A stretch of 64,000 bases of DNA from CAWCDJ01 sp963794265 (GCA_963794265.1 CAWCDJ010000003.1:1116001-1180000); one strand, 5' to 3'. Positions 15,728-26,099 are shown, numbered from the stretch's first letter. Notes: a model not told the origin generated them from the letters alone. Program-made: numbers and translations.

Positions 15728-18700
15728 ATGAATCACTTATTTAAAGGGAAGTGGCCCGCAGTTCTGACCGCATTCGCGGTCCTTTGCCTATGCGCAGTCA
15801 CCGCGACAGCTCAGGGCATCTATGCGACCTTGACGGGCGTCGTCTCGGACCAGTCGCAGGCGCTGGTTGCCGGGGCTAAAGTCACTCTACGCGATTCCCA
15901 ATCGGGTTCGCTGCGCACCACCGTCACGAACGGCGACGGGTATTTCACGTTCGCCTCGGTGCCCGTCGGCGGTTATGACATCACAATCGAAGCCAAAGGC
16001 TTCGAAACCTACAAGGTTTCCGGCATCCAAATGGGGGGCGGAGAGAAGCGCAACATCAATTCGACACTGAAGGTTGGCGAAACCACCCAGACGGTGGAGA
16101 TCACCGGCGCGGTAGACGCTATAGCCCCTGTAGACTCCGGGGAGAAATCGGCCACCCTCACGACCAAAGAACTCCAAAACTACGTGTCGGTAGGCAGCAA
16201 CGCCGCCGAGTTCATCAAGATCATGCCGGGTTTCGGCATCCAGAATGGGACTTCCAACAAGGCCAACTACAGCGGTGAAACCATCGGAATCAACGCCAAC
16301 GGCGATGCCGGCAGCCAGAGCCCGCTGAACAACGCCTACTCGTACAACGGGCTGCCCAGCAATTCGCTGGATATCACCGCGGACGGAGCGCACGTCTCCG
16401 ACCCGGGCTGCAACTGCGACACACCGGTGAATCCGAACTCCGACATGGTTTCCGAGTTCCGGGTGTTGACTTCGAACTTCAGCGCGGAAAACCAGAAGGG
16501 TCCGGCGGTCATCACCTCGGTGGCAAAATCCGGCGGCCAGGAGTTCCACGGCTCGGGGTTCATGTATGCCCGGAACTACGCGATGAACGCCAATGACGCG
16601 CTGTTCAATGCATCCGGGCAGCAGAGGCCCGAGAACAAGTATTATTACCCTGGATTCACCATCGGCGGCCCGATACTGGTTCCCCACACGAACTTCAACA
16701 AGAACCGCAACAAGCTGTTTTTCTTCTCCGGCTTCGAGTATTTCTACCAGGTTCTGGATACGGGTCTGCTGCGCGCCACGGTGCCCACGCCGGGCGAGTT
16801 GACCGGGAATTTCTCGCCGGCCGAGGTCGCCAAAGAAGGAAATATCACCGCTTCGGGCGGCCCTCCGGGACAGATCACCAACCCGGCGTTCCCGGGCGGC
16901 ATCATCCCCGCCTCTCAGTTGGATCCTAATATGATCGCGCTGATGAAGCTCTATCCGCAGCCGAACGCCGACCCGAACGCCAATGGCGGCTACAACTACG
17001 TTCAAGCTGAGACCTTCAACCAGAACAACGTTCAGTGGATGTCGCGCGTGGACTATAGCATTAGCGACAATACCAAGCTATTCGTGCGCTACAACCTGCA
17101 ACGCGAGACCCAGCAGTTCCCGGTAGGGCTGTGGTGGCGGCAGACCGACCAGGTACCATACCCCACCCCGGTCGAGGGCAAGAATAAGTCGGATTCGGTG
17201 ACCGCCTCCCTAACCCACGTGTTCAGCCCGACCATGACCAATGAGTTCGTCTTCGGGTACACCTATATCGGCTTCCCGAACGTGTTCCAGGACCCCTCGA
17301 AGGTTAACCGCACGAGCGTCGGTTACAACTACAAGGGCCTGTTCAAGAATGGCGTATCGCAGATTCCGTCATTCGGCGGCAATGGCTGGCAGAATGCGGA
17401 AGCGGCGCTGGTGTTCAACCCCGGCGGTTTTGAAGCAGGCGGCGCGTCGGCCGGTCTTTACGCCGATAAGTGGATGCCCAGCTTCAGCGACACGGTCACC
17501 AAAGTCTGGTCCACCCACACCCTGAAAGCGGGGGTATTTTGGGAGTGGATCCGCAACTCGCAGCCGGCCAACAACAACACCAACGGCTATCTGCAAACCA
17601 GCGTCGGCAACAATTCCAACAGCTACGGGAATGCTTATGCCGATCTGGCTACCGGCAACCTGGCGTCCTACGGCGAATCTTCGTTTAACCGCATTAACGA
17701 TATCGCCTACCACACGTATGAAGGGTTCGTGCAGGATTCCTGGAAGGTGACCAAACGGCTCACCCTGGAACTGGGCCTGCGCCTCACCCATTTCCAGCCG
17801 TGGATCGACCGTACGGGCGCGGGTTACTCGATCTTCAATTACTCGCTCTACAATTCGAATTGCCTGCCAACACAGTACTGCGGATTCCAGTGGAACAAAC
17901 GCGACCCGAGCGTTCCGCTGGGCGGCTTCCCGACACGCACCATGTTCTTCCAGCCGCGCTTCGGGGTGGCCTATGACCTCTCGGGCAAAGGCAACACCGT
18001 CTTGCGCGGCGGCTGGGGCCGATTCTACTACCACTCCGGACAGTTCACGAGCGGCCTGGATGTGGCGGCGGGCGTGCAGACCATCAATCTGGGGAATAAC
18101 GTCAACGGCAACCCGTTATTCGCGAACCAACTGGATACGCTGAACTTCAGCTCCCAGGCGCTGTCGCCGGCCGCCGTGGACAGCAAGGACGACCGGCAGC
18201 CGTACACCGATAGCTACAGCTTCACCATCTCGCAGCGCCTGCCCTGGGCCAGCCTGCTGGAGGTCGCTTATGTCGGCAACCAGAGCAGAGACTTGCCAAT
18301 CAGCTCCGGGGCCGGGTCCAATATTAACCTGATTCCGGTGGGCGCCATGCTGAATCAGGGGGTCGATCCGAACAGCCTCACGGCGGACAACTTCCGCCCG
18401 CTGAAAGGCTTCTCCGACCTGAACCTGGCCACCAACAAAGGGTATTCCAATTACAATTCCCTGCAGACGACGTGGGTCCGCACCAAGGGCCGATACACCA
18501 TCAACGCGAACTACACGTACAGCAAATCGTTGGGAATTGTGAGCACCACGCTTGACCAGTACAACCTGGCCAACGACTACGGCGTGCAGCCGACGAATCG
18601 CACCCACATCTTCAACGCCGCGTATTCCGTCGAGCTGGGCAATTTCGTGAAGCAGAAGATTGCCGGCGGTTTGATCAATGGATGGCAGGTCTCCGGCGTC

Positions 18701-19207
18701 CTGCAACTGGAAAGCGGCGCCAACCTCACGGGGTTCAGTGGTCAGAATTTCGGCATGAACCTGAACAGCGCCAAGATTCCGGGTACGACTTACAACATCA
18801 GCAACGTATCGCTGCTCGGGACCAACGACATACAGCTCAACCCGATTCTGACTTGCAATCCGACGGCGAATCTGGGACCGAACCAGTACATTAATCCGGG
18901 CTGCTTCTCGTTCCCGACGGCGATCGGCCAAAACGGGCCGAGCGTCCTCCCGGCAATGTACGGACCGGGCTTCTTCAACTGGGATATGGGATTATTCAAG
19001 AACTTCCAGATTTCGGAATCGAAGAAGCTGCAATTCCGCATCAACGGCTATAACTTCCTGAATCACCCCTTATGGTCGTTCAACGGAAGCAACCTGAACC
19101 TGGGCTTCGATGCCAACACGGGCCAGGTCAACACGCCGCTGTTCGGCACGGTTACCGAAAAGCAAGGCCATCGCGTGGTGCAACTGGCGGTAAAGTTCTA
19201 CTTCTGA
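15728..19207 (+). CDS. Oar-like TonB-dependent outer-membrane receptor (1)
   Basis: A 1,159-residue outer-membrane protein. The signal peptide ends near ATATAQ. A carboxypeptidase-regulatory-like (CNA-B type) domain follows at about residues 25-105 (TGVVSDQSQALVAGAKVTL ... YDITIEAKGFE), then a plug domain, and a long beta-barrel with many aromatic/Asn-rich strands, ending in VQLAVKFYF with the terminal Phe used by the barrel-assembly machinery. This architecture is the large TonB receptor family abundant in Acidobacteria; substrates are usually oligosaccharides or peptides but cannot be read here. ATG 15728 is preferred over the upstream in-frame TTG, which overlaps the GGAGG ribosome site. 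Confidence 0.93.
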   Translation: MNHLFKGKWPAVLTAFAVLCLCAVTATAQGIYATLTGVVSDQSQALVAGAKVTLRDSQSGSLRTTVTNGDGYFTFASVPVGGYDITIEAKGFETYKVSGIQMGGGEKRNINSTLKVGETTQTVEITGAVDAIAPVDSGEKSATLTTKELQNYVSVGSNAAEFIKIMPGFGIQNGTSNKANYSGETIGINANGDAGSQSPLNNAYSYNGLPSNSLDITADGAHVSDPGCNCDTPVNPNSDMVSEFRVLTSNFSAENQKGPAVITSVAKSGGQEFHGSGFMYARNYAMNANDALFNASGQQRPENKYYYPGFTIGGPILVPHTNFNKNRNKLFFFSGFEYFYQVLDTGLLRATVPTPGELTGNFSPAEVAKEGNITASGGPPGQITNPAFPGGIIPASQLDPNMIALMKLYPQPNADPNANGGYNYVQAETFNQNNVQWMSRVDYSISDNTKLFVRYNLQRETQQFPVGLWWRQTDQVPYPTPVEGKNKSDSVTASLTHVFSPTMTNEFVFGYTYIGFPNVFQDPSKVNRTSVGYNYKGLFKNGVSQIPSFGGNGWQNAEAALVFNPGGFEAGGASAGLYADKWMPSFSDTVTKVWSTHTLKAGVFWEWIRNSQPANNNTNGYLQTSVGNNSNSYGNAYADLATGNLASYGESSFNRINDIAYHTYEGFVQDSWKVTKRLTLELGLRLTHFQPWIDRTGAGYSIFNYSLYNSNCLPTQYCGFQWNKRDPSVPLGGFPTRTMFFQPRFGVAYDLSGKGNTVLRGGWGRFYYHSGQFTSGLDVAAGVQTINLGNNVNGNPLFANQLDTLNFSSQALSPAAVDSKDDRQPYTDSYSFTISQRLPWASLLEVAYVGNQSRDLPISSGAGSNINLIPVGAMLNQGVDPNSLTADNFRPLKGFSDLNLATNKGYSNYNSLQTTWVRTKGRYTINANYTYSKSLGIVSTTLDQYNLANDYGVQPTNRTHIFNAAYSVELGNFVKQKIAGGLINGWQVSGVLQLESGANLTGFSGQNFGMNLNSAKIPGTTYNISNVSLLGTNDIQLNPILTCNPTANLGPNQYINPGCFSFPTAIGQNGPSVLPAMYGPGFFNWDMGLFKNFQISESKKLQFRINGYNFLNHPLWSFNGSNLNLGFDANTGQVNTPLFGTVTEKQGHRVVQLAVKFYF

Positions 19208-19225
19208 TCGCTGGTTGACTCTCCG

Positions 19226-19265
19226 GGCGGCCGTCTCGAAAGGGGCGGCCGCCTTCCCTGTTTTT
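19226..19265 (+). terminator. Rho-independent-like terminator of TonB receptor 1
   Basis: GGCGGCCG (19226-19233) pairs perfectly with CGGCCGCC (19246-19253) around a 12-nt loop. TTCCCTGTTTTT follows, so the T-run starts a few bases after the stem. It lies 18 bp past the receptor stop. Confidence 0.6.
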
Positions 19266-19283
19266 AGATAAGATAACCCCAGG

Positions 19284-20360
19284 ATGCCATTCCCCGCCTT
19301 GGCGCTCATGATGCTTGCCTCCGCGCAGCCGCCAGCTCCGCCTCTGTTTGAAAACCTCGCGCGGCAGGCCGAAACCGCGCGCAATGCCAAACAGCTCGAT
19401 AAGGCGCTCGGCCTGTACCGGCAGGCTTTGAGACTGAAGCCGAATTGGGAGGAAGGTCTGTGGAGCGCGGGCTCGATTGCCTACGATCTGAACCGATACT
19501 CGGAATGCGCTCCGATATTCCTGCACATGGCGGAGGTCAAGCCCGCGAGTGCCCCGGCATGGACCATGGCGGGGCTCTGCGAGTACCGGCTACGGCGCTA
19601 CGAAGCGGCGCTCGAAGCGCTCGCCCGGGGGGAACGCCTCGGGTTCGACGAACCGGTCGAGCTCGCGCGGTCGGCGCGCCTGCATTACGTCCTGGTTCTT
19701 ACCAGGACTGGCAGCTTCGAGAAGGCCATCGCGGTAGTTACCGAGCTGACCCGCAACGACCGCAAGTCGCCCGAGACGATCGTGGCCACCGGGATCGCCG
19801 GGCTGCGCCGTCCCTGGCTGCCCTCCGAGGTACCCGAGGCCAGCCGGGCCCTCGTTTATCAACTGGGAGACGCGATGTCTTCCGGCATGGAGATGGATTA
19901 CCAGGAAGCGGACCGCAAGTTTGAAGCGCTGGTCGCGCGATACCCGAACGAGCCGAATGTCCACTTCCGCTTTGGAGCCTTCCTGAACATCCAGGATTCG
20001 GACCGCGGCATTCAGGAAATCAAAAGGACCCTGGAGCTCGACCCGAATCACGTGCTTGCCCTGGTTGGCCTGACCGCCATCTACCTCAAACGCGAAGACG
20101 CCGACAACGCTCTCGCATACGGAGTGCGAGCGGTAAAGGCTGGCCCACAGGATTTCTCGACGCACCTGGAACTGGGCCTTGCCTTATTGGCTAAAGAACA
20201 GCCCGCGAAAGCCGCGGCCGAACTGCAACAGGCCGTCAAACTTGCCCCCGCCAACCCCGATGCCCACTTCGGCCTCGGCACCGCTTACTCCCGGCTCGGC
20301 CGAAAACCCGACGCCGCGCGCGAGCTTGGAGAATTCAAACGCCTCGCCACCGCAAAATAG
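19284..20360 (+). CDS. Tetratricopeptide-repeat protein
   Basis: A 358-residue TPR protein with a short hydrophobic N-terminus (PALALMMLASAQ) that may be a signal peptide. TPR helices run from about residue 20 to the end (QLDKALGLYRQALRLKPNWE; FSTHLELGLALLAKEQPAKA). It is followed 10 bp later by the VWFA-type gene, so the two are probably co-transcribed. The ribosome site is weak (CCCAGG next to the ATG). No catalytic motif is seen; a scaffold role is inferred from the fold only. Confidence 0.88.
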   Translation: MPFPALALMMLASAQPPAPPLFENLARQAETARNAKQLDKALGLYRQALRLKPNWEEGLWSAGSIAYDLNRYSECAPIFLHMAEVKPASAPAWTMAGLCEYRLRRYEAALEALARGERLGFDEPVELARSARLHYVLVLTRTGSFEKAIAVVTELTRNDRKSPETIVATGIAGLRRPWLPSEVPEASRALVYQLGDAMSSGMEMDYQEADRKFEALVARYPNEPNVHFRFGAFLNIQDSDRGIQEIKRTLELDPNHVLALVGLTAIYLKREDADNALAYGVRAVKAGPQDFSTHLELGLALLAKEQPAKAAAELQQAVKLAPANPDAHFGLGTAYSRLGRKPDAARELGEFKRLATAK

Positions 20361-20370
20361 GAGACCTCTC

Positions 20371-22485
20371 ATGAAAATCGGCATCCGCCCGCTGGCGCTG
20401 GTTTGCGCCCTGGCCGCCGCCCAGCAAACCCCGAAGACTCCGCTCGTCAAGAGCAATGCCGAAGAGGTGATCCTCGACATCGTGGTGCGCGACAAAAAAG
20501 GCAAGCCGGTTTCGGACCTGAAGCCGGAAGAGATCACGGTGTTCGACAGCGGCGCGAAGCAGAGGCTCAGCAGCTTCCGGCTTGTGAGCGGCGCTGAGGC
20601 GATCGCCCCGTCAGGCGCCACCATGCAGCTCAATCCGTTGCAGCAGATCCGGCTGGTGACCCTGGCCTTTGAAGCCATGAGCGCGCCCGACCAGCGGAAG
20701 CTGGCGCGCACTGCGGCGCTCGATCTCATCAAGGGGGAGCAGGGAGCCAACGTTTTCTACTCGGTGGTGGTGATCAACACCCAGCTTTCGGTGCTGCAGC
20801 CGTTCACCACCGATAAGGACAAGTTGGCCCAAGCCATCGACCACGCAACCGAGGGATTGGGCGGCCCCAAGCTGGCGTCTGAATCGGATGCCATTCTCGC
20901 GGAGCTCAAGCGAAACGTGGCGGGGCAGATCAATCAGGACAGCGATGTGATTGCGGCGGCAACCCAGACCGCGGGACAGACGGTTACCAATGGCGGCCAG
21001 GCGCTCGAAGCGAAACTGGCCTCCGTGATGCTCAACATGCTGCGGATGGATTCGGCCGTCGGCTCGCAGGATGCGCGGCTCACGCTCACGGCGCTGAAAT
21101 CTCTGGTCCTGGGCTTGCAGTCGATGCCAGGGCGGAAGTCGATTCTCTATTTCACCTATGGGATGTACTTGACGCCCGAACTGGATGCGCAGTTCCAGGC
21201 GCTCACCAGCCTGGCCAATCGCGGCAACGTGACTTTCTACTCGGTGGACACGCGCGGCGTGATGACCTCGGCGCAGAACACTGCCGCAACCGGGCAGTTG
21301 AACGGCGCCGCCGACGCCAGCCGCACGACCGTCCTGCGAACCGAGGGGGCCACCACGAAGGACGAGATCATGTCGTCGGACAACGCGGAAATCTCGGCGC
21401 GCGCCAACACGCAGCTCGCCGTCCGCGACCTGGCCGAAGCCACCGGCGGTTTCCTGATCGGCGACAGCAACGACCTGCGCACTCCGCTTCATCAGGTCAA
21501 CGAGGAGATCGCCAGCTATTACGAACTGTCGTTCAACCCCGACATTCAGAACTACGACGGGAGCTTTCGCAAGCTGTCCGTCTCCACCTCCCGCAAGAAC
21601 CTGGTGATTCACGCCCGCAACGGGTATTTTGCGCTGCCTCCCGAAGCGCGGGTGGCCGGCCTTCAGCCGTTCGAGCTTCCGCTGCTGAAGGCGATTTCCG
21701 ACGGCAAGCTTTCCGCCGACGTCGCCTTCCACTCCGGCGCGGTCCTCCTCCAGCCAAAGCCTGCCGGGACGGATGTGGCGCTGGTGGTGGAAGTGCCGCT
21801 GCATACCCTCCAGGGAAAAGCCGATCGACAACAGAAAGCCTTCGACGTGCACTGCTCGCTGGCCTCCCTGGTCAAAGATCCGGCTGGAGCGGTGGTGCAG
21901 AAATTTTCGCGGGACCGCTCGTTCCACGTTACAGCCGACCAACTGAAGCTCGGTAACTTCGTCGATAAGGTCACGGTTACGATACCGCCCGGCAAATACA
22001 CCATGGAGACCGCCGTGATGGATCTGGAAAGCGGCAAAGTAGGTGTCGAGCGATCCGCTTTCGAGGTGCGGCCCGCCGGGAAAGGCGTGGGCATCTCGTC
22101 GCTGACCGTGATGCACTCCTACACGCCGAATGTGAAAGGATTGGACCGCGCCGAACCGTTCCAATTCCAGGGCGGCAGCGTGACCCCAACCCTCGATAAC
22201 GGCATCTCGAAGACGGCCAACGCGGCGCTGCGGCTCTTCTTCACGGTCTACCAGGACGCTTCCATTTCCGCCCGGCCCACCGTCGAGATTCAATTCCTGC
22301 AGAACGGCAAAGTGCTCGCGAATGTTCCGATGCAACTGCCGGAAGCGGACGCCGCCGGCCGCATTCCCTACCTGATGACGATCCCGACGGCAGCCATCCC
22401 TCCCGGGAGCTATGAAGTGCGCGCCACCGCCAGGCAGGGCAATACCACGTCCGAAACGTCCACCACTTTGCAGTTTCTGCCTTAA
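20371..22485 (+). CDS. Exported VWFA-related domain protein (acidobacterial type)
   Basis: A 704-residue protein. The signal peptide LALVCALAAAQQ is followed by a CNA-B-like strand region with VILDIVVRDKKGKPVSDL and the motif EEITVFDSG, typical of the 'VWFA-related acidobacterial domain' family. A von Willebrand A-like domain covers about residues 90-330 (KSILYFTYGMYLTPELDAQF) and a beta-rich C-terminal half follows. ATG 20371 has AGGAG 7 nt upstream; the longer open frame lies inside the preceding TPR gene. The canonical MIDAS DxSxS is not obvious. Function unknown, probably cell surface. Confidence 0.88.
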   Translation: MKIGIRPLALVCALAAAQQTPKTPLVKSNAEEVILDIVVRDKKGKPVSDLKPEEITVFDSGAKQRLSSFRLVSGAEAIAPSGATMQLNPLQQIRLVTLAFEAMSAPDQRKLARTAALDLIKGEQGANVFYSVVVINTQLSVLQPFTTDKDKLAQAIDHATEGLGGPKLASESDAILAELKRNVAGQINQDSDVIAAATQTAGQTVTNGGQALEAKLASVMLNMLRMDSAVGSQDARLTLTALKSLVLGLQSMPGRKSILYFTYGMYLTPELDAQFQALTSLANRGNVTFYSVDTRGVMTSAQNTAATGQLNGAADASRTTVLRTEGATTKDEIMSSDNAEISARANTQLAVRDLAEATGGFLIGDSNDLRTPLHQVNEEIASYYELSFNPDIQNYDGSFRKLSVSTSRKNLVIHARNGYFALPPEARVAGLQPFELPLLKAISDGKLSADVAFHSGAVLLQPKPAGTDVALVVEVPLHTLQGKADRQQKAFDVHCSLASLVKDPAGAVVQKFSRDRSFHVTADQLKLGNFVDKVTVTIPPGKYTMETAVMDLESGKVGVERSAFEVRPAGKGVGISSLTVMHSYTPNVKGLDRAEPFQFQGGSVTPTLDNGISKTANAALRLFFTVYQDASISARPTVEIQFLQNGKVLANVPMQLPEADAAGRIPYLMTIPTAAIPPGSYEVRATARQGNTTSETSTTLQFLP

Positions 22486-22519
22486 CCGGCGGCGCGCAGG
22501 CAAGCGCCCCGACAGGTGG

Positions 22520-22990
22520 TCACGATTTCGCGGCGCGTTCCAGTTCCGCGATGTCGAGTTTCGTCATCTGAAGCATGGCCTGCATCGCCTTGGGGTGTTT
22601 GATCAGGTCGAACACGCGCGCGGGAACAATCTGCCACGACAGACCAAACTTGTCCTTGAGCCAGCCGCACTGAACCTCGCTGCCCCCGGCGGAGAGCTTC
22701 GACCAGTAATCGTCGATTTCCTGCTGTGAGTCGCATCGCACAACGAACGAGACGGCTTCGGTGAATTTGAAAGCCGGGCCGCCGTTGAGCGCGGTAAACT
22801 TCTGCCCGTCCAGTTCGAAGGCAATCGTCAGGATGCTGCCCTTCGGCGCCTGGCTGTCGTCTACGTTTCGCAGTTCGCTCAGACGACGCGAGTTCGGGAA
22901 GACGGTGAGATAGAACTCGACAGCCTCTTCGGCGTTCGAGTCGAACCAGAGAAACGGCGTAATGCGAGGGAATTCCTGGAAAGCACTCAT
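22520..22990 (-). CDS. PhnB-like VOC family protein
   Basis: A 156-residue VOC/glyoxalase-fold protein of the PhnB / '3-demethylubiquinone methyltransferase-like' group: ITPFLWFDSNAEEAVEFY at the start, ALNGGPAFKFTEAVSFVVRC in the middle, and CGWLKDKFGLSWQIVP, a hallmark of this family. ATG 22990 is chosen because homology starts there; the frame is open for another 51 codons without similarity to anything. Biochemical role unknown; such proteins often bind small hydrophobic ligands. Convergent with the VWFA gene. Confidence 0.88.
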   Translation of the reverse strand: MSAFQEFPRITPFLWFDSNAEEAVEFYLTVFPNSRRLSELRNVDDSQAPKGSILTIAFELDGQKFTALNGGPAFKFTEAVSFVVRCDSQQEIDDYWSKLSAGGSEVQCGWLKDKFGLSWQIVPARVFDLIKHPKAMQAMLQMTKLDIAELERAAKS

Positions 22991-23198
22991 AAGAACCACC
23001 AGCGTCCACTTTGGATATCCGCTCAGGCCCGGTCCCGAAGAGGCTCGCACCCTGTCGGAGCCTCCGGAAATATTACCACGGAACGCGGCAGAGCGCGCTC
23101 CCATTAGGTTGATAGCGGACATGGGCGCCGGAAGCGGGCACACTGTAGCGGACCGGGAGATGCTCCCTATCAGCCGATTCCGGCGCGCGAGTTTCGGG

Positions 23199-24416
23199 TT
23201 ACCAGTCGACCACCGAGCCGTCGTCAGGATCGAACGCGGGCCTGTACTCCCTCGGCTCGCCCACCTGAGCTCTCAGCTTATCCTCGTCGATCGTGATTCC
23301 AAGCCCCGGATCGGTCAGTAAGGGACGGTGCCCCTTGGTGACCGGGGGCAAAGGCTTCGCCAGCAGATCGGAATACTCGCTGTCGCCGCGTTCCTGAATG
23401 AGGAAATTGGGAATGGACGCGGCCACCTGATAACTTGCCGCCAGCGAGCACGGCCCCTGCGGATTGTGCGGCGCAAGCGGCGTGTAATATGCTTCCGCCA
23501 TGCCGGCAATGAGCCTCAGTTCCGTGATCCCGCCCGCATAACATACGTCGGGCTGAAGAATGGTGGCAGCTCGCTTTTCCAGAATCTCGCGGAATCCCCA
23601 CTTCGTAAAAATGCGTTCGCCGGTGGCGAGGGGAATCGAGGTTTTCTTGGCAATCTCGGCCATCACGTCCACGTTGAGGGGTTGGACGATCTCCTCGTAG
23701 AACCACGGTTCATATTGCTCCAGGGCTTTCACCAGCAGCAATGCCGTCGGCGGCTCCACGGCGCCGTGAAAGTCGATCGCGATATCGACGCCGGAACCGT
23801 ACCTCTGGCGAAGGTCTTTGAAGTTGTTCGCGACTTCGTCCACGAACTTTTGTCCTTCGACATACTTGAGGGGTCCGCGGTTCATCCCTCGCGGCCCGAC
23901 TTTCATGGCGTTCACGCCGGTCTTTTCGTCGACCCTTCCGTATACCCTGATCCGGTCGCGGGTGGGCCCGCCGAGAAGCTTGTAAACCGGTACTCCGTAC
24001 ACCTTGCCTTTAATATCCCAGAGCGCCTGATCGATCCCGCTCGAGATGGCGGTCTTGATGGGGCCGCCCCGATAAAAGGCGCCGCGGTGAATTGCCTGCC
24101 AGAGGTAGACCACCCGGCAGGGGTCCTGTCCCACTAGAAAACGTCCAGCCTCCTGCGCGCCCGCCGCACATGCTCTGGCATCGTCCTTGAGCATTTCGCC
24201 CCAGCCCACGATGCCGGCGTCGGTCGAGATCTTCACGAAGACCCACGAATTCTTGAGAATGAAGGTCTCGAGTTTAGTAATCTTGATATTGTCGTTTGGG
24301 CCCACCGCAGCCGCGCTGGTCGGCGTGGCCGTAAAAGCCGCGTCCAGACCTAGCAGCCCACCCACGCCGATCCCTCCTCGAAGCCAGGAACGGCGGTTCG
24401 TCTGCGATTCTGACAT
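23199..24416 (-). CDS. Tat-exported enolase-superfamily dehydratase (galactonate dehydratase-like)
   Basis: A 405-residue mandelate-racemase/muconate-lactonising family protein. Metal ligands and catalytic residues are recognisable: Asp215 and His217 in DFHG, Glu241/242 in YEEIV, Glu267 in GERI, and His317 in APHNPQGP, which together match D-galactonate dehydratase-type enzymes. The N-terminus carries a twin-arginine-type signal (TNRRSWLRGGIGVGGLLGL), unusual because typical DgoD enzymes are cytoplasmic. It is monocistronic by spacing. The exact sugar acid is not determinable. Confidence 0.88.
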   Translation of the reverse strand: MSESQTNRRSWLRGGIGVGGLLGLDAAFTATPTSAAAVGPNDNIKITKLETFILKNSWVFVKISTDAGIVGWGEMLKDDARACAAGAQEAGRFLVGQDPCRVVYLWQAIHRGAFYRGGPIKTAISSGIDQALWDIKGKVYGVPVYKLLGGPTRDRIRVYGRVDEKTGVNAMKVGPRGMNRGPLKYVEGQKFVDEVANNFKDLRQRYGSGVDIAIDFHGAVEPPTALLLVKALEQYEPWFYEEIVQPLNVDVMAEIAKKTSIPLATGERIFTKWGFREILEKRAATILQPDVCYAGGITELRLIAGMAEAYYTPLAPHNPQGPCSLAASYQVAASIPNFLIQERGDSEYSDLLAKPLPPVTKGHRPLLTDPGLGITIDEDKLRAQVGEPREYRPAFDPDDGSVVDW

Positions 24417-24567
24417 GTTAGGAACTCCTCCCTCGTTGATGTTCGGTTCTGTTGCTATTTCACGATCGTGCCCTGCAGGCGATCACACGCCCTCCACTAT
24501 AACCCACGGCGCCGCCGCTGCTGAGGAGCGTACGATGGTGATCCGGCGGCCCCGCCCCGCCAGGCGT

Positions 24568-25344
24568 TCAGACAATCGAGCGAACGACTCCTCCATCGAC
24601 CCGCAGGGCTGCTCCATTGATCGCCGACGCAAGCGGGCTGCAGATGAAGGCCACCAGCGCCGCTACCTCCTCCGGAGTGGCGAACCGCTGGATGAGGGAC
24701 GTCGGACGGGCTCGCGTGAAGAACTCCCGCTCGATGGCCGCCCGGTCCACAGCCCGGTCCCTGGCAAGGCTGTCCACGAACCCGGTTACGCCCTCGGACG
24801 CGGTCGGGCCGGGAAGCACCGCGTTCACCGTTACCGCGGTTCCCGTGGTGGTTTCCGCGAGGCCGCGGGAGATCGCCAGTTGAGCGGTTTTGGTCATTCC
24901 GTAGTGGATCATCTCGACCGGAGTCTGGATTCCGGATTCGCTCGAGATGAACACGATTCGGCCCCAGCCCTTTTGCTTCATCGGCCCGAGATAGTGCCGG
25001 CTGAGGCGCACCCCGCTGAGCACGTTCACTTCAAAGAACCGGCGCCAGTCGTCATCCGAGATCTGTTCGAAGGGTTTGGGCTCGAAAATCCCCAGGTTGT
25101 TCACCAGGATGTCCACTTCGGGAAAGCGGCTGGTAACCGTCCGGGCTCCGGCCTCGGTTCCGAGGTCCGCCGCCACGCCATACCGGGCGCCGCCGCGCTT
25201 CACCGCCGCATCGACCCGATCCTCTGTTCGGCCGTTCACAATTACCAGCGCGCCCTCGGCCGCCAGCGCTGTGGCGATCGCCAGGCCTATACCGGCCGTA
25301 GAGCCGGTGACGAGCGCGGTTTTCCCGTCGAGCTGCAGATTCAT
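24568..25344 (-). CDS. SDR-family oxidoreductase
   Basis: A 258-residue classical short-chain dehydrogenase: cofactor motif TGSTAGIG (about residues 12-19), NNLG, catalytic Ser in ISSESG, and catalytic YGMTK. Length and motif order are normal. ALRVDGGVVRS near the C-terminus is the usual SDR end. The cofactor is probably NADP, since no acidic residue follows the second strand (VIVNGRTEDR). The substrate is unknown. It is a single-gene unit, divergent from the LysE exporter. Confidence 0.9.
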   Translation of the reverse strand: MNLQLDGKTALVTGSTAGIGLAIATALAAEGALVIVNGRTEDRVDAAVKRGGARYGVAADLGTEAGARTVTSRFPEVDILVNNLGIFEPKPFEQISDDDWRRFFEVNVLSGVRLSRHYLGPMKQKGWGRIVFISSESGIQTPVEMIHYGMTKTAQLAISRGLAETTTGTAVTVNAVLPGPTASEGVTGFVDSLARDRAVDRAAIEREFFTRARPTSLIQRFATPEEVAALVAFICSPLASAINGAALRVDGGVVRSIV

Positions 25345-25421
25345 GTTGTCTTGGATGTAGCGCGGGAAGGGCCGGATGCGTCCTCGCGGAGCGATGGGCG
25401 GCTACAATTCAATAAGGCAAA

Positions 25422-26042
25422 ATGCTCGAACTGAACTTGTTGATCAGGGGAATGATCACGGGGCTGATTATCGCGGCGCCGGTAGGACCGGTGAATGTGT
25501 TCTGCATTCATCGGACGATCGAAAAAGGGTGGAAGGCGGGAGTGATCGCCGGCGCCGGGGCCGCCGTGGCTGATACTCTCTACGGCGCGATCGCTGGCTT
25601 CAGCATTACCTTCGTGATTGCGTTGCTCATTCGTGAAATCTTCTGGGTGCGGCTGGTCGGCGGAATTCTGCTGATCGGTATCGGAGTCTCCTACCTGCTC
25701 CGGTCTCCTCACTCCTTCGAACCGGGCAAACGCGGCGCCGATCAGTCCGATGTGACATCGGCGTTTCTCCTGACGCTGATGAATCCGACGACGGTGCTGT
25801 CGTTTCTCGCCGTTCTGGCGGCACTTCGGATGGACGAGCAGCGGCCCTGGTGGCAGACGGTCTTTCTCGTGGCCGGGATCTTCCTGGGCTCGATGACGTG
25901 GTGGATCGTGCTCGGCGCCCTGGCCGACCATTTCCGCCAGAAATTCAATCATCGTATGATGCTCTGGATGAACCGTGCCGCGGGCGTGGCCATCGGCGGC
26001 TTCGGCATCGTGACTCTGATCTTCAGCCGCAGAGGATTTTAG
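25422..26042 (+). CDS. LysE-family amino-acid exporter
   Basis: A 206-residue polytopic membrane protein with about six hydrophobic segments and the RhtB/LysE signature near the N-terminus (GLIIAAPVGPVNVFCI) followed by GWKAGVIAGAGAAVAD. It probably exports amino acids or related metabolites across the inner membrane. It has its own weak ribosome site (AAGGC) and is followed after 57 bp by the ACT-domain gene. Confidence 0.9.
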   Translation: MLELNLLIRGMITGLIIAAPVGPVNVFCIHRTIEKGWKAGVIAGAGAAVADTLYGAIAGFSITFVIALLIREIFWVRLVGGILLIGIGVSYLLRSPHSFEPGKRGADQSDVTSAFLLTLMNPTTVLSFLAVLAALRMDEQRPWWQTVFLVAGIFLGSMTWWIVLGALADHFRQKFNHRMMLWMNRAAGVAIGGFGIVTLIFSRRGF

Positions 26043-26099
26043 ATTGCGTGGCGCCGGCCGAGGCGCCGTTGCCGTACAATCCAGACCAGGAGGTCTGCT